Shown in pieces: positions 49,960-60,800 of a stretch of DNA of 64,000 nucleotides (position 1 is the first letter of the stretch; each line of letters starts with the position of its first letter). Origin of the DNA: Liolophura sinensis (lineage: Eukaryota; Mollusca; Polyplacophora; Chitonida; Chitonidae). The position numbers were made by a program, and so were the translations under genes. The stretch spans positions 16,125,606-16,189,605 of the forward strand of contig NC_088305.1 in the NCBI RefSeq assembly GCF_032854445.1, written 5' to 3'. The notes under the pieces are model-generated. The model ran no database searches and was not told where the DNA came from. It saw only the letters and a program-made list of their open reading frames with translations.

Positions 49960-51166
49960 AGTTCATGGCCTGGATAGCTTGAGAGCCCAGAATCGGTGAA
50001 CATGCCTTGTCTTTTACGACTACAAATTCAGTTTTGTACCGTTTTCCATCTTTAGGGTTTTGAAATTTCACTGAACATTTGCCAGCAGGGTTTATTGTAG
50101 ACTTGTCGTACAAAGTTAACATTTGTGAGGTTTGCTGAATGTTGTATGCAGAGAGGTCACCAAGTTCATGTGACGGGATGACATTGCCTGTTGCACCGCA
50201 GTCAAGCTGGAACCTTACTGGCTTACCTTTCACCAGCATGGTAGCGAAGATCTGCTTTGGAAAACTCTGTCCATTTACAGAATTAACACACTGAGTTTCA
50301 GATGTAAAGTCAACGGTGTTTATTTCAAAATAATCCTCTTCCTCAGAAGACACAGTTTGTGACACAAAGTTGAGATTACGCAACCTGTGGCACACAGAAC
50401 TAAAGTGGTTCTTGGAATGGCATGCGTTGCACTCCTTTCCATATGCCGGACACTTGTCGCGTCTTTTCTCATGTCGCAGTCCACAGAAATTACAGGGCCT
50501 TTCTAGCAGGTTCTGTTTTCCAGGTTTTCCAGTTTGTTTAGAATTAGAGGATTTAGAATTTCTGGATTTCCGTGCTTTCTGTTTTGGGTCAGATTTGTTG
50601 CTTACTGCGTGTACAGCTGACTGGGCATTCAGGGCTAGGCTCTGTTTCTTGGATATTTCAGATGCGCGGCAGATGTGTACGCATTTATCCAGGGTGAGGT
50701 CAGCTTCTCGCAGTAATCTCTCTCTGAGATGGAATTCTGAGATACCACACACAATTCTGTCACGGATAAGGGAATCGTGAAGTTCACCAAAATTACATGT
50801 GGCAGCTAGTATACGCAGATCAGTCAAGTATTTATCAAAGCTCTCACTTTCCTGATTACGCGTGAAGAAATGATATCTTTCCACCCTCTCGTTCTTTTTA
50901 GGATCACAATGTCTGTCAAAAACGGCGAGGACATCATCCAGATTACGATCCTGTTCAGCCTGATCAAATTCCAGAGTGGAGAAGATTTCTCTACCCTGCG
51001 GTCCAATTAAGTATTTGAACAGTTTGAGTTTCAAATCCTCAGGTTTTCCAATCATTGCCAATTCCATGTACAGTGTAAGTTCCTCCTTCCATTTCCTCCA
51101 ATGGTCAGGAAGGTTGGTTGTGTCCATATCAAGCTGACGAGGCGGCTTTAGTATAGACATTGGCAA
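49943..51166 (-). CDS. gag: Gypsy gag and aspartic protease, 407 residues
   Basis: The frame runs from ATG to TGA. Residues about 1-200 form the gag region (DHWRKWKEELTLYM near the start). Two zinc knuckles follow: C225-C228-H232-C239 (CX2CX3HX6C) and C246-C249-H254-C259 (the classic CX2CX4HX4C). The paired knuckles are typical of the Mag clade. The protease occupies about residues 300-407, with the active-site motif LDCGATGNVIP, a cysteine where Thr or Ser is usual, and the later ILGSQA motif. The frame ends 11 bases into the start of the RT frame, which lies in +1 relative phase, so pol would need ribosomal frameshifting. Confidence 0.92.
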   Translation of the reverse strand: MPMSILKPPRQLDMDTTNLPDHWRKWKEELTLYMELAMIGKPEDLKLKLFKYLIGPQGREIFSTLEFDQAEQDRNLDDVLAVFDRHCDPKKNERVERYHFFTRNQESESFDKYLTDLRILAATCNFGELHDSLIRDRIVCGISEFHLRERLLREADLTLDKCVHICRASEISKKQSLALNAQSAVHAVSNKSDPKQKARKSRNSKSSNSKQTGKPGKQNLLERPCNFCGLRHEKRRDKCPAYGKECNACHSKNHFSSVCHRLRNLNFVSQTVSSEEEDYFEINTVDFTSETQCVNSVNGQSFPKQIFATMLVKGKPVRFQLDCGATGNVIPSHELGDLSAYNIQQTSQMLTLYDKSTINPAGKCSVKFQNPKDGKRYKTEFVVVKDKACSPILGSQAIQAMNLVREL

Positions 51167-51473
51167 AGCTTGATGCTGAGCGGGCTGTTATACCCAAATT
51201 TCTGCCTCGGCCATAATTATAGCTTATTTGATACGTAGAGTACAGTTCATGGAGGCTATTTCCGTTTTAAAGAGTGTTCGGTAATGTTCGAGGACACTAC
51301 AACTCATACACACACGGCAAAATAAACTTCCACAGAGTCGTTGTTGTGTTCCATGTCGGGGTTACCCGGTGTCCAGTTGTCGAGAGGTTTATAGAAATGT
51401 TTTCATTTGGCGAGGTATGAGAAGTTCAGACTAAATTTTGTCTCTGCAAGATCTGGAGCGTCTTACAGGCTCA

Positions 51474-51486
51474 CCTTCTGACACCA
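51474..51486 (-). promoter_or_regulatory. Primer-binding site, probably tRNA-Leu
   Basis: Immediately inside the 5' LTR the minus strand reads TGGTGTCAGAAGG. It complements a tRNA 3' end of the type CCTTCTGACACCA. Leu is my best match from memory. Confidence 0.75.
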
Positions 51487-51654
51487 TGTAGCACTTGTAT
51501 GAGAGTCTTTGTGCCATTGCAGAGATGTAACAAGACGAGTCACGTTCAGCTTGTTATTCAAGATTTTACTGGAGTAGCTTAACAACTCGTACATAGCGTC
51601 GTACATTGTCAGTGTGTCCACAATAGCGAGTGAGCTGTTACATCACATGTTACA
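51487..51654 (-). repeat. 5' LTR of the Gypsy element
   Basis: 168 bp, same ends as its partner. The primer-binding site follows it directly on the minus strand. Such short LTRs are known in Mag-type Gypsy elements. Confidence 0.95.
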
Positions 51655-51659
51655 AGCAC

Positions 51660-52159
51660 TACATAGGCCAATTTCCAAAACAACCTTCGCCACAAACCGC
51701 CAATAATTTAAGGATGTATATAAGAACTACGAAATTAAGAAGGATTCATGCAAAGAAAATCAGTCAACAGTTTCCCATTAATGATGAAATGATGGAAAGG
51801 CACGTGGATTGTTCCAGGCGAGTGAATTAAATCAGTACGACGTGTCCCACTTTAAGTTATCAATAATCAAATCCTATACCTCAATCGCGCGTTAACTGTA
51901 ACTGTTCACACACCCAACGTGGAGATCTAATTCAACACAATGAAGCGTCGGATTATGCGGATGCCATTATCAAGAAACTAACGTGCCAGAGATCTTCGAA
52001 ACTCCGTCCATATTTACTCAATAAAAAGCTGTACTTTAAAATTTAAGAAATTTAAAATGAATATGCTTGCGACATTGAGGAAACCAGCTCCAGTATACAG
52101 ATACCGACGAAACCAATACCAAATGCATCAGGCACATCAGTCTATTAAAAGGGAAGGCA
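51660..52159. other. Intergenic sequence, nothing recognised
   Basis: No conserved gene, RNA or repeat signal is seen between the Gypsy target duplication and the minisatellite. Confidence 0.5.
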
Positions 52160-53370
52160 AACCAAACCAGTCGCAGTACACAAACATTTGACTAACCAGT
52201 CACACTTTAGACACGAGACCAGGAAGTCGCAGTGTGCCGACATCGGCCAATCTGTCACAGACACTAGTCCAACCAGTGAAAGTATATCGTTACAGTATAC
52301 AGTCATCAGGCCAACCTGTCACAGTACACGGACATCAGGCCAACCTGTCACAGGACAGAAGTCTGACCAGTCACATGATGTGCACATCAGGCCAATCAAT
52401 CGCATTAAAAAGATAATGGGCTATTGGCAGCTGCTTGCAGTACAGAGACACGAGATCAGTCAGCCATAGTATGCAGACTGCAGCCCAACCAGACAATGGT
52501 AAGAGTACACAGATATATTTATTTATTTATTTGATTGGTGTTTTACGCCGAACTCAAGAATATTTCACTTATACGATGGCGGCCAGCATTATGGTGGGTG
52601 GAAACCGGGCAGAGCCCGGGGGAAACCCACGACCATCCGCAGGTTGCTGACAGGCCTTCCCACTTACGGCCGGAGAGGAAGCCAGCATGAGCTGTACACA
52701 GATATAGGGCCCACCAGTCACAGTATACAGACACTATACAAAACAGTTACACTATACAGACAACTGGTCAACCACAGTATAGAAACACTGTACAACAACC
52801 AGTCACAGTACACAGACACCTGGCCAACTACAGTATACAGACACTGTGCCAATCACAGTACACAGACACCTGGCCAACCACAGTATACAGACACTGTGCC
52901 AATCAAAGTACAGAGACACCTGGCCAACTACTGTATACAGATACGATACCAACCAGCAACAGTATACTGACACTGCACCAACCAGTCACAGTACACAAAC
53001 ACATGGTCAACCATAGCATACAAACACTGTGGCCGCATGTCACAGTATACAGACACTGTGCCAACCAGTCACTGTATACTGACAATACACCAACCAGTCA
53101 TAATATGCAGACAGTGTGCTAACCAGTTACAGTACAGATACTGCGCCAACCACAGTATACAGGTACTGTACCGACCACTGTATACAGACACTGTGTCAAC
53201 CAGTCATTGTATACAGACACTATGCCAACCAGTCACAGTACACAGACACCTGGCCAACCACAGTATACAGACACTGTATCGACAAGTCACAGTAAACAGA
53301 CACTGTGCCAACGAGTCTTAATATACAGACACTGTACCAACCAGTCACAATATACAGACACTGTACCGAA
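52160..53370. repeat. 25-29 bp minisatellite (gccaaccagtcacagtatac...), interrupted
   Basis: The repeating motif is gccaaccagtcacagtatac followed by agacactgt, with shorter versions lacking the agt of ccagt. Units are degenerate at the left (52,160-52,500) and better preserved at 52,707-53,370. A SINE-like element splits the array. Many units contain cacagtatacagacactgtg, whose ends CACAGT and ACTGTG are complementary, so each could form a small hairpin. Open frames here are artefacts of the repeat. Confidence 0.88.
52518..52693 (-). mobile_element. SINE-like family B element, with 13-bp target duplication
   Basis: The element is flanked by gtacacagatata at 52,505-52,517 and 52,694-52,706, a perfect 13-bp duplication inside the minisatellite. 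On the minus strand it begins agctcatgctggcttcctct, contains gcaacctgcggatggtcgtg and ggtttccacccaccataatg, and ends gcgtaaaacaccaatcaaat with (aaat)n. Duplication and A-rich tail indicate LINE-driven target-primed insertion. No tRNA head is visible, so this copy is probably 5'-truncated. Related pieces lie at 36,450, 45,586, 57,200, 59,783, 62,130 and 62,800. Confidence 0.88.
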
Positions 53371-54296
53371 CAAAAAAAAATAGGGCACATCTTGAAATAA
53401 AACGTCTGTATTTCATGTGGAACAGAACACCCTTATGTACATCTGTCACTGTTTAACAGACTTCACAAACCACAATACATGCTTCACGATGAAATACACA
53501 TGTATTTCCACTTTATTTACTACTTCTTATCTTTTTCAAGTAAACCGATCTTTCAGAATTTGGCATTTGAGTCTGACATTAACATGGTAGCAGGAACATC
53601 AGTTCATATATACATGAACATTACATGTGTCTAATGCCACACTCTTTCTCTTTTTACAATGCTCAAAAATAGACAGAAGGTGGTCAATGAGGCAGCAAAA
53701 ACTGTCAAGAGCCTTTGTCACATCCTCTATCTTATTTGGTGCAAGACAAAAAAAATACGTTTAAGAACACTTTATCATTTCCATCCAGCAATATATATTC
53801 ATTGCACATAAATATAAAAGTAATATTTATAATGTCACTGGATAAAGGGGTTGAAAAATTGACCTGACTAAAAACCAGAATTCATTATTCATAGCTCAAT
53901 GATTTAAGACTAACTCGCATATAACCCCATACGATAAATTACATATACAAGGAAATAATATATGACGTAACAAAAAATCCAGACAATCAAAAATTTAATC
54001 CTATAAGTATGTAACATGCAGTGTATTTAAAGAATTCAGTAGATAAATTATGACTGATATCATATAAAAAAAAACATTCATCTCTGATACAACATAAGTG
54101 TAATTAGGAATGTAGGCACCACATAGGTAACCTTTAGTTGAAAAATAACACAACAAATTCACACTCCAACATCTGGAAAATGTCAATGTGGTCCTGTAGT
54201 CAGGCTCTGCAATAAGTGAATGGCTCATGTTAAATAGGCTATCAAAATCTCTGACCATTTGATAAAAAAAACAGGATGTGAAAAAGCTGACTGACC
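53371..54296. other. CYP51 3' flank, possibly 3' UTR
   Basis: AT-rich sequence without coding signal. A minus-strand AATAAA (TTTATT at 53,512-53,517) could be a distant poly(A) signal for CYP51. That would give a 3' UTR of about 1.1 kb containing the 20-bp minisatellite. Confidence 0.35.
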
Positions 54297-54478
54297 GAAC
54301 GACCAACACAGTGACTTAACGACCAACACAGTGACTTAACAACCAATACAGTGACTTAACCACCAAGACAGTGACTTAACCACCAAGACAGTGATTTAAC
54401 GACCAAGACAGTGATTTAACTACCAAGACAGTGACTTAACGACCAACACAGTGACTTAACGACCAACACAGTGATCAA
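54297..54478. repeat. 20-bp minisatellite, about 9 copies
   Basis: The unit gaccaacacagtgacttaac is repeated with small changes (aaccaata, caccaaga, gtgattt). It lies 145 bp downstream of the CYP51 stop codon, so it is probably transcribed in the 3' UTR. Confidence 0.93.
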
Positions 54479-54622
54479 TAACCTTTGTAGGTTAAATGTT
54501 GGAAATCATCACTGTTTTAAAACAACAGCCTAACAAAGAATAATACACATACACATAATACACAAAGAATAATTACATATAATTACCCTTGGTGATTTAT
54601 GACACTAGGCTGCTAAATGAGC

Positions 54623-54864
54623 CTAGTGTGTGTGCCGTAGCCTGTACTTAATGACAGGGTTGTAGGGTGTGTGAATCATCGTGTTAAAGTTGACACTAGG
54701 AAAATAGCCGTCCACTAAGTCAAACTCAAACATCCTCAGTAACACAGACCAGATCGTCTTGATCTGCACATAAGCAAATGATTCTCCAATACACCGATGG
54801 CGGCCAGCTCCGAATGGCACGTAGGAAAAACTTCTCACTGTTTGACGTTTCTTCATCAAGAAAT
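54623..54864 (-). CDS. CYP51: CYP51 last exon: heme-binding loop and C-terminus
   Basis: 242 bp with acceptor tttttctcacag and stop TAG at 54,623-54,625. Its first 11 codons in the continuous frame ([11 protein letters not shown]) do not match CYP51. The neighbouring frame reads [12 protein letters not shown], which does. From [16 protein letters not shown] to the end the continuous frame is correct. The switch lies at a T5 run (plus-strand A5, 54,826-54,830) with one T more than the conserved reading needs. Confidence 0.95.
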
Positions 54865-57800
54865 CTGTGAGAAAAAAAAAACAAACAACAAAAAAAAAAA
54901 AAAAACGTTAAAATGAGCATAAATGATGATCAGACAAAGAAAGTGGAATACTAAGAACTTGGAAAATCCTGTTCGCCAAAACTGTTTTCGTTTACCGGTG
55001 CATTTCAATATCTTTTTTTGATGCGCCACAAAAATTATTTAGCATATGATAACGTAAGTGCTAACGACAATTATTCACAAAATTTTCACTTATTTGTTAA
55101 CAGAACATTTTGAAAATATTTGATTTTTTTCTAAATCATCCCCGATAAACCACCACAGGACCACTTTAATAAGTTTTAATGGAAAATTTGGTTTAAGAAA
55201 CTCACTTTAGAAAATAATTGACTTTGTGCATGTTGTAAGTGTAGGATTAAAAAATGCATGGATTCATACATGTCGATTTAGACCCCAGTACTCGGAGGTA
55301 AAATTCAGTTAAAAACTGAAATTGGCGTAAAACTTAAACTCAACTGCGTTTTTTTCGGTACAAATACTCAAATTTTTGGATGAAACTGAATTCGAAAATA
55401 TTATACGTAGCAATCAGCGGTCGACTTCTATCGCCAACGGCTGCATCCGTGACAAGCCGAACTGGTCATGCAAGTATACTGGATGTAATTAAGTTAAAAT
55501 TTGACTTAAAAATGGTGATAGGTTTTAGCAGTTATAAAACAAAGTGGGAATCCATTCGTATTTAGTTTGACCAATCTTCGGTATTCGAGGAAAGTGAAAG
55601 AAAAGTACATTCAACGCGTGCTGGCCTCCAATGAATGTCGCTTTGATACACGCTATCCCATTGGCTGTTTGTCACCTGTGGACCAATGAGTGTGCTTCTA
55701 ACAAATATGAACAATATACAACACAATGGCCATTTGACCACTACGCCATGTTGGCGGTTTCTGACCAGCAATAAAGGAAGACAAAAACCGAAAACAATTC
55801 CAAACTAATCGTGTTACTTGGTGAATGATTGAAAGTAGGCCTACATGTGCTCGCTTGCCAAAGGTCGGTACGAAAACAAGCGACACCTCTCGGCTCTTTC
55901 AACACTGCTCACAGCAGTGCGAATGTCATCCTCTTACAGAGTGATACCCCAGTCCCCTTGTTTTAATCTCTGATCCAGATTACGAGGATTAGCGACACCG
56001 CAGGAAACAAAAGAGGAATTATGTGACTTGAGTAATTTCGGCCATATTATAACTCGGAAAATTAAAGTTTCAAGATTTTTTTTCCAGTATGTCCTTGATC
56101 CAGCGAAAATAAATTCCAGCGAAGAATAAATACTTTACAGTTTATACCTCTGATCAGAAGATCAGAATAAGCCTTGTGTTTTGTGTTTGTGGACCAATAT
56201 ATGTTTATTTTTTTTATGTAATATTCTGAACTTGTCTACTGTTGATATAAAGTTTGTTAGTTCTTTCCTTTCATATAACTACCAACAACTGAACAAGCAT
56301 CACAATGGCTTATAACTGATTTATTATACAATGTATATCTCTGCTCAGGATAATATACTCGTAAAAGTATATGTATGTACCAACAATAAAAGCACGATAA
56401 AAAATGAACCTCACATGAAATTACATGTAAACTTTCTCTGTCTATTATCTATATAAACACACCCGTATATTAATATATGCTTTCACGTTCACAAAATTAC
56501 TGGTCGCTACAGCGGAATTAAACTCATACCAGGTTACAGTCGGTGTTAAAAATATAAATGAACTCAATCTAGACCAGAAAAAAAAATTTATTATTCTGGA
56601 CGCAAATCTCTCCCCCTATAATAATCTTCACCCTCCAAAGTTCTCTGATTTCAATTCAGTGCTGCAATCAAGAAAATTTTGAATTGATCAAATAAAGTAG
56701 AAGATACATGAATGTAACTTCAGCTCCATACATAAAGTTTACAGTAACTAATATGCACAAAGGCCATCGATGATAAAAAATCACCATATATATATATATG
56801 CTTTACGTATATTTGTAAAATTTCTGCTTAATAGGCAGCACTTTTTGAGATACCACCTCTAGCATTTATGAAACATTGATTCTAATACACAATGCAATAA
56901 TAACTCTCTTAACACCGCCAATCCGCCAGCCAGCGCTAGATGACAACGGCATCAACCTTTTGCTGGATGTTGCCGAATTTTCTATACCCCATATCCAAAT
57001 AACACCGATCAATGCTTACCTGTCAGGGTTAACACAGCAGCATCCTTCCAAGCACTCTTCAGGCACTGGTTAACAGGTGGGGACACACAGACTTGGTGAC
57101 CCTCTGGGATAGTATACCCCTGGACAATCTTTGAACACACAGAGACAAAACATACTTCACCTGGTGCATGTACATTTTCAGTCAATTACATTTAAAATTA
57201 ATTTATTTATTTGACTGATGTATAAAATCATACTCAAGAATTTTTCCGTATATGGGTTCAGGGACCGCTTTCACAATCATGCAATATTTTGTAACCCAGA
57301 TGTCTTTCACAAAAAAAAGTTATGAGAAATATAACTTACAAAGTCTTATGAAAAAGGCCTCAGACGGACAGATGTCATTTAGAAATGGATTTCAAGTCAT
57401 GTACTGCACCCAACGTTTGGTACGTCAAAATGTCAAAATGCACTTCCAAAGGCACATAAAATGGACCTCATGGCAACACCTTTTTTTTCTGATAAGAAAT
57501 TCATTAATCTTCACAAAAAGCTCTTAAGTGGTCCTATAAGGTGGATGAATCAATTATAATCAAACAAAATGTGTAACTGGCTAAAGGTTTAAACTGGGCT
57601 TAAGGCTGAAATACAGTAACAGTGTTATATTATTTGGGATACTACTTGGTGAATGTTGCTGATTCTTGGTACTGAGAATTGGCTGAGCTCACTCCAGTTT
57701 CACAGAAACGACCTCAGAGTCAGCTGCTAACAATATTTTAATATTCATTGCTACCACTGCTGTTTCAATCACACAAAAACTCAGTGAGAATAACGCCATC

Positions 57801-60800
57801 TGAGACATGAAAAATTAGTTAAAGATAAATGGTCTTCACCGAAACTGGATGAAAACGGTGCCACAAATCTGCAAATTTTCGGTCCATGAAGGCCCAAGTC
57901 AGCTTTCACATGGGCCTCAGTGGACAGAAAGTTTTATGCCAGAGATTTTTAGCAAATAATCCACGTTCGTTAATTTACTCAAATTTTTGTCATCAAGAAT
58001 TGGTGAAATGTTTGCCTTTCAGAAATTATCTGATGCATACCTGTCCTACTTGTGGTGTGAAATTGATTATAAATTTTGAAGAAGTTACAATGCTACCCAC
58101 ATTACCTATTTTCCAAACTTTATTACCAATTCTGAATGGTAATGCCTCTCTGTATGATCGCTTTGACACTATAGTTAATGAAGTTTAGTGGAGCTCTTCT
58201 CACTAAGGAACCTCACCTGAGGAGTTTTACACATTCGCATCATGGTCATGATTGGAGGTCGAAGACGCAATGTCTCCTTCAAACAGCGATCCAGGAGGTC
58301 AAGGTCCTTTAGGTCGTCATAATGAAGGGGAGACAACTTCTCTCCACATACCTTCTTCTGCTCAGCGTAAAGACGCTCCTTCAGAAGTAAATGATAATAA
58401 TACTTGGAGATGGTCTTTCATCATAAGAACTTTCGGAAGCAATGCATGGGTAAAATCCTGTCCACAGACATACAAACAGACAGGGTGATTCCAGTATGCT
58501 GTTATGTGAACAACTGCCGTCAGCTTCTAAATTTAGCTTGCCACTGTTTACATATGCTGAGTTCAGGGCCAGCTGTCTGCCTCTGCCTTAGAATGTTCCA
58601 GAATACGCTCAGATCGGGGCGTGTTTGTTTACGACAAGTGTTCAAGAATTTTCTTATTCTAGACAATTCCACCAGTCTATAGAAGACCTAAGAAAGCAGG
58701 TGAAAAGGGGAGAACGGAGAATTATTGAGAGTTTTGGATGCTTTCGCTGTGTATTACTTTAGTAGGCCTTTTGTGCTGAATTTTGGTGTCTTTATAGACT
58801 CTGGCTTTGTTATATCCTATCTCCACCGAGCACTTGTTCAGTCTGAACTTGTATATTTAATTTGTGCTCGTGTACACAGTGCTTATTAGTACACGGACAC
58901 TGTCCTGTGGAATTTTGTGTATATTTCGTCATACACTCAGTTATACTGTGGATTTTCCCTCTTATGAATATTGCCTCTGTGCATTCATGCCTGTATGGTT
59001 TTCAGCATTGTGGAATATATGCGTCCGTTTGGACTTGACACCGTTTTTACATGTAAGTACTTTAGTATTTGTATAGATACTGCTATCCTTTCTTGTTAAA
59101 CTTAAGTACTTTAGTATTTGTATAGATACTGCTATCTTTTCATGTTAAACTTCAGTACTTTAGTATTTGTATAGATACTGCTATCCTTTCTTGTTAAACT
59201 TAAGTACTTTTATTTTGTATAGATACTGCTATCCTTTCTTGTTAAACTTAAGTACTTTAGTATTTGTATAGATACTGCTATCCTTTCTTGTTAAAACTTA
59301 AGTACTTTAGTCTTTGTAAAAGTCTTGTTATCTGTTCTTGTTAAACCTAATAAATTGTTGTAAAATAAAATCTGCTGGTTTTGGTTACTTTTTTGTGTGG
59401 CTAAACTGTCGTGTATTTCGAACAAACCATCTCTTTATAATACAGACAGTTCGGGTCGTAACAATACCCATCCCTTTAACTTTGTTAAGGGGGCTATAAC
59501 TACAAAAAAACAACTTACTTTCCAGGCTTTCAATACCTGGAAAAAATTACTTTCAAATTTCAAACTCTACAAGGCTTTCAAGCCCAGTATGAACCTGTCC
59601 ATGATTTTGCTGGAGAGTGTTACCTGGAGTGTCTTGTCCCTGGCGATAAAGAAGCCCAGCCAGGCAGAGGTTGTGGAGGAAGTGTGCTGACCCGCCAACA
59701 ACAGACCAATTAGCATGCCTGCTATCTCGTCGTCCGTCAGGTGAGCTCCAGACCTGCAAACAAACCATCCATTCGTTCACTTTTTTTTTCATTTTACCCC
59801 GTACTCAAGAATTTTCAAAACATGATTGTTGTCTGGGAACTGTGCTTCAAGGAAAGTTTAGGATTTTTCAAGTAATTCTTAAGATTCACCCATTACAGCG
59901 TTTTTTTGTGAAGTTTGATAATAGTTTAATTAGTCATGTAATCATTCACAAAAACCCAGTGCTGGCATCAAGTGTCATTTTCAGTCATTTATGGGCTTCT
60001 CAAACTCCAGTTTTACACGCCAAACTTTTAGGTGAAATACTACACTCAAGACTTACACAGACCTGATTCAATGGAGTTCAAGTCATTCAGGTCCTATCGT
60101 ATCTGTTTGGATTATTATTATTATCACTAAAATTGTGGAGCGTTTTTTTTTTTTTTTGAAAAAAAAAAAAGGCTAATCAGACATTTACGAAACTTCAACA
60201 GCATGTCTCAGGTAAAGATCTGAATTTGTGCACCTTAACTTTTGATTACGATGAACCTCGTGCAAAACGAAACAAAATGTTCTTCTGCAGAATAAGATGG
60301 AATTGCAGTTTCACAAATCTGAGGCATGTTCAGTATGTTCATGAGGACTTTCTGGTTGAAAATTGTACAAGCTCTCTACTGGGTGTATCGTGTGATTATA
60401 ACAAGAAGGTTTTTTTTTTTGCAAAAAAATTTGTACACTGTTGAAAACTTAAGTCTCGAAAATAGACCTATCTGCTGCAGTTTTGGATGCTGATTCCGAA
60501 AATGCATTTATTACTGTTCTATTATTTGGGAAGAAAAGAACAGTATATGTGAGAAAATTAAGTTTCAGGTGATACAGCAGAAGTTATGTCAGGTGAAAAC
60601 AAGAAAATGGAAATTGAAGATTTTAAACATGTTACCTGACACATTTTGACATCCTGATCATGAATCTGGTCTTATTTTTTTCCTGTTTATGTACACTTTT
60701 GTCAAAAATTGCTTTCAAATAGTGATCAAACTGCAAAAAAGCAAAAAATATCCCAAATATTTGCAGGTTAAGAGTCAGAAAACTGTTACAGCTCATAAGC

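Larger units (their letters stand above)
46579..51659 (-). mobile_element. Gypsy/Ty3 LTR retrotransposon (Mag-like) with 5-bp target duplication
   Basis: Two 168-bp direct repeats (46,584-46,751 and 51,487-51,654) begin TGTAGC and end GTTACA on the plus strand. They are flanked by agcac on both sides (46,579-46,583 and 51,655-51,659), a perfect 5-bp duplication. Coding runs on the minus strand: gag with two zinc knuckles, protease, reverse transcriptase, RNase H and integrase. RNase H before integrase identifies Gypsy/Ty3 order. The two LTRs differ at only two positions that I can see, so insertion was recent. Even so, pol carries a deletion with frameshift near 49.4 kb and another shift at a G16 tract (47,339-47,354). 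This copy is therefore probably not autonomous. Confidence 0.96.

Noticed and set aside
50370-50780. Plus-strand open frame of 136 codons
   Set aside because: It is antisense to gag, which has clear zinc knuckles and protease motifs.
52188-53321. Open frames in the 52-53 kb region
   Set aside because: They are translations of the minisatellite and SINE-like element, rich in repeated short words.
54726-54920. CYP51 last exon read entirely in the [12 protein letters not shown] frame
   Set aside because: That frame runs off the conserved heme-binding loop. Only a switch at the A5 run restores [11 protein letters not shown], so it is recorded as a frameshift and not as an alternative protein.
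57886-58188. Plus-strand open frames inside CYP51 introns
   Set aside because: They contain no conserved motif and lie on the strand opposite to a gene with well-defined splice sites.
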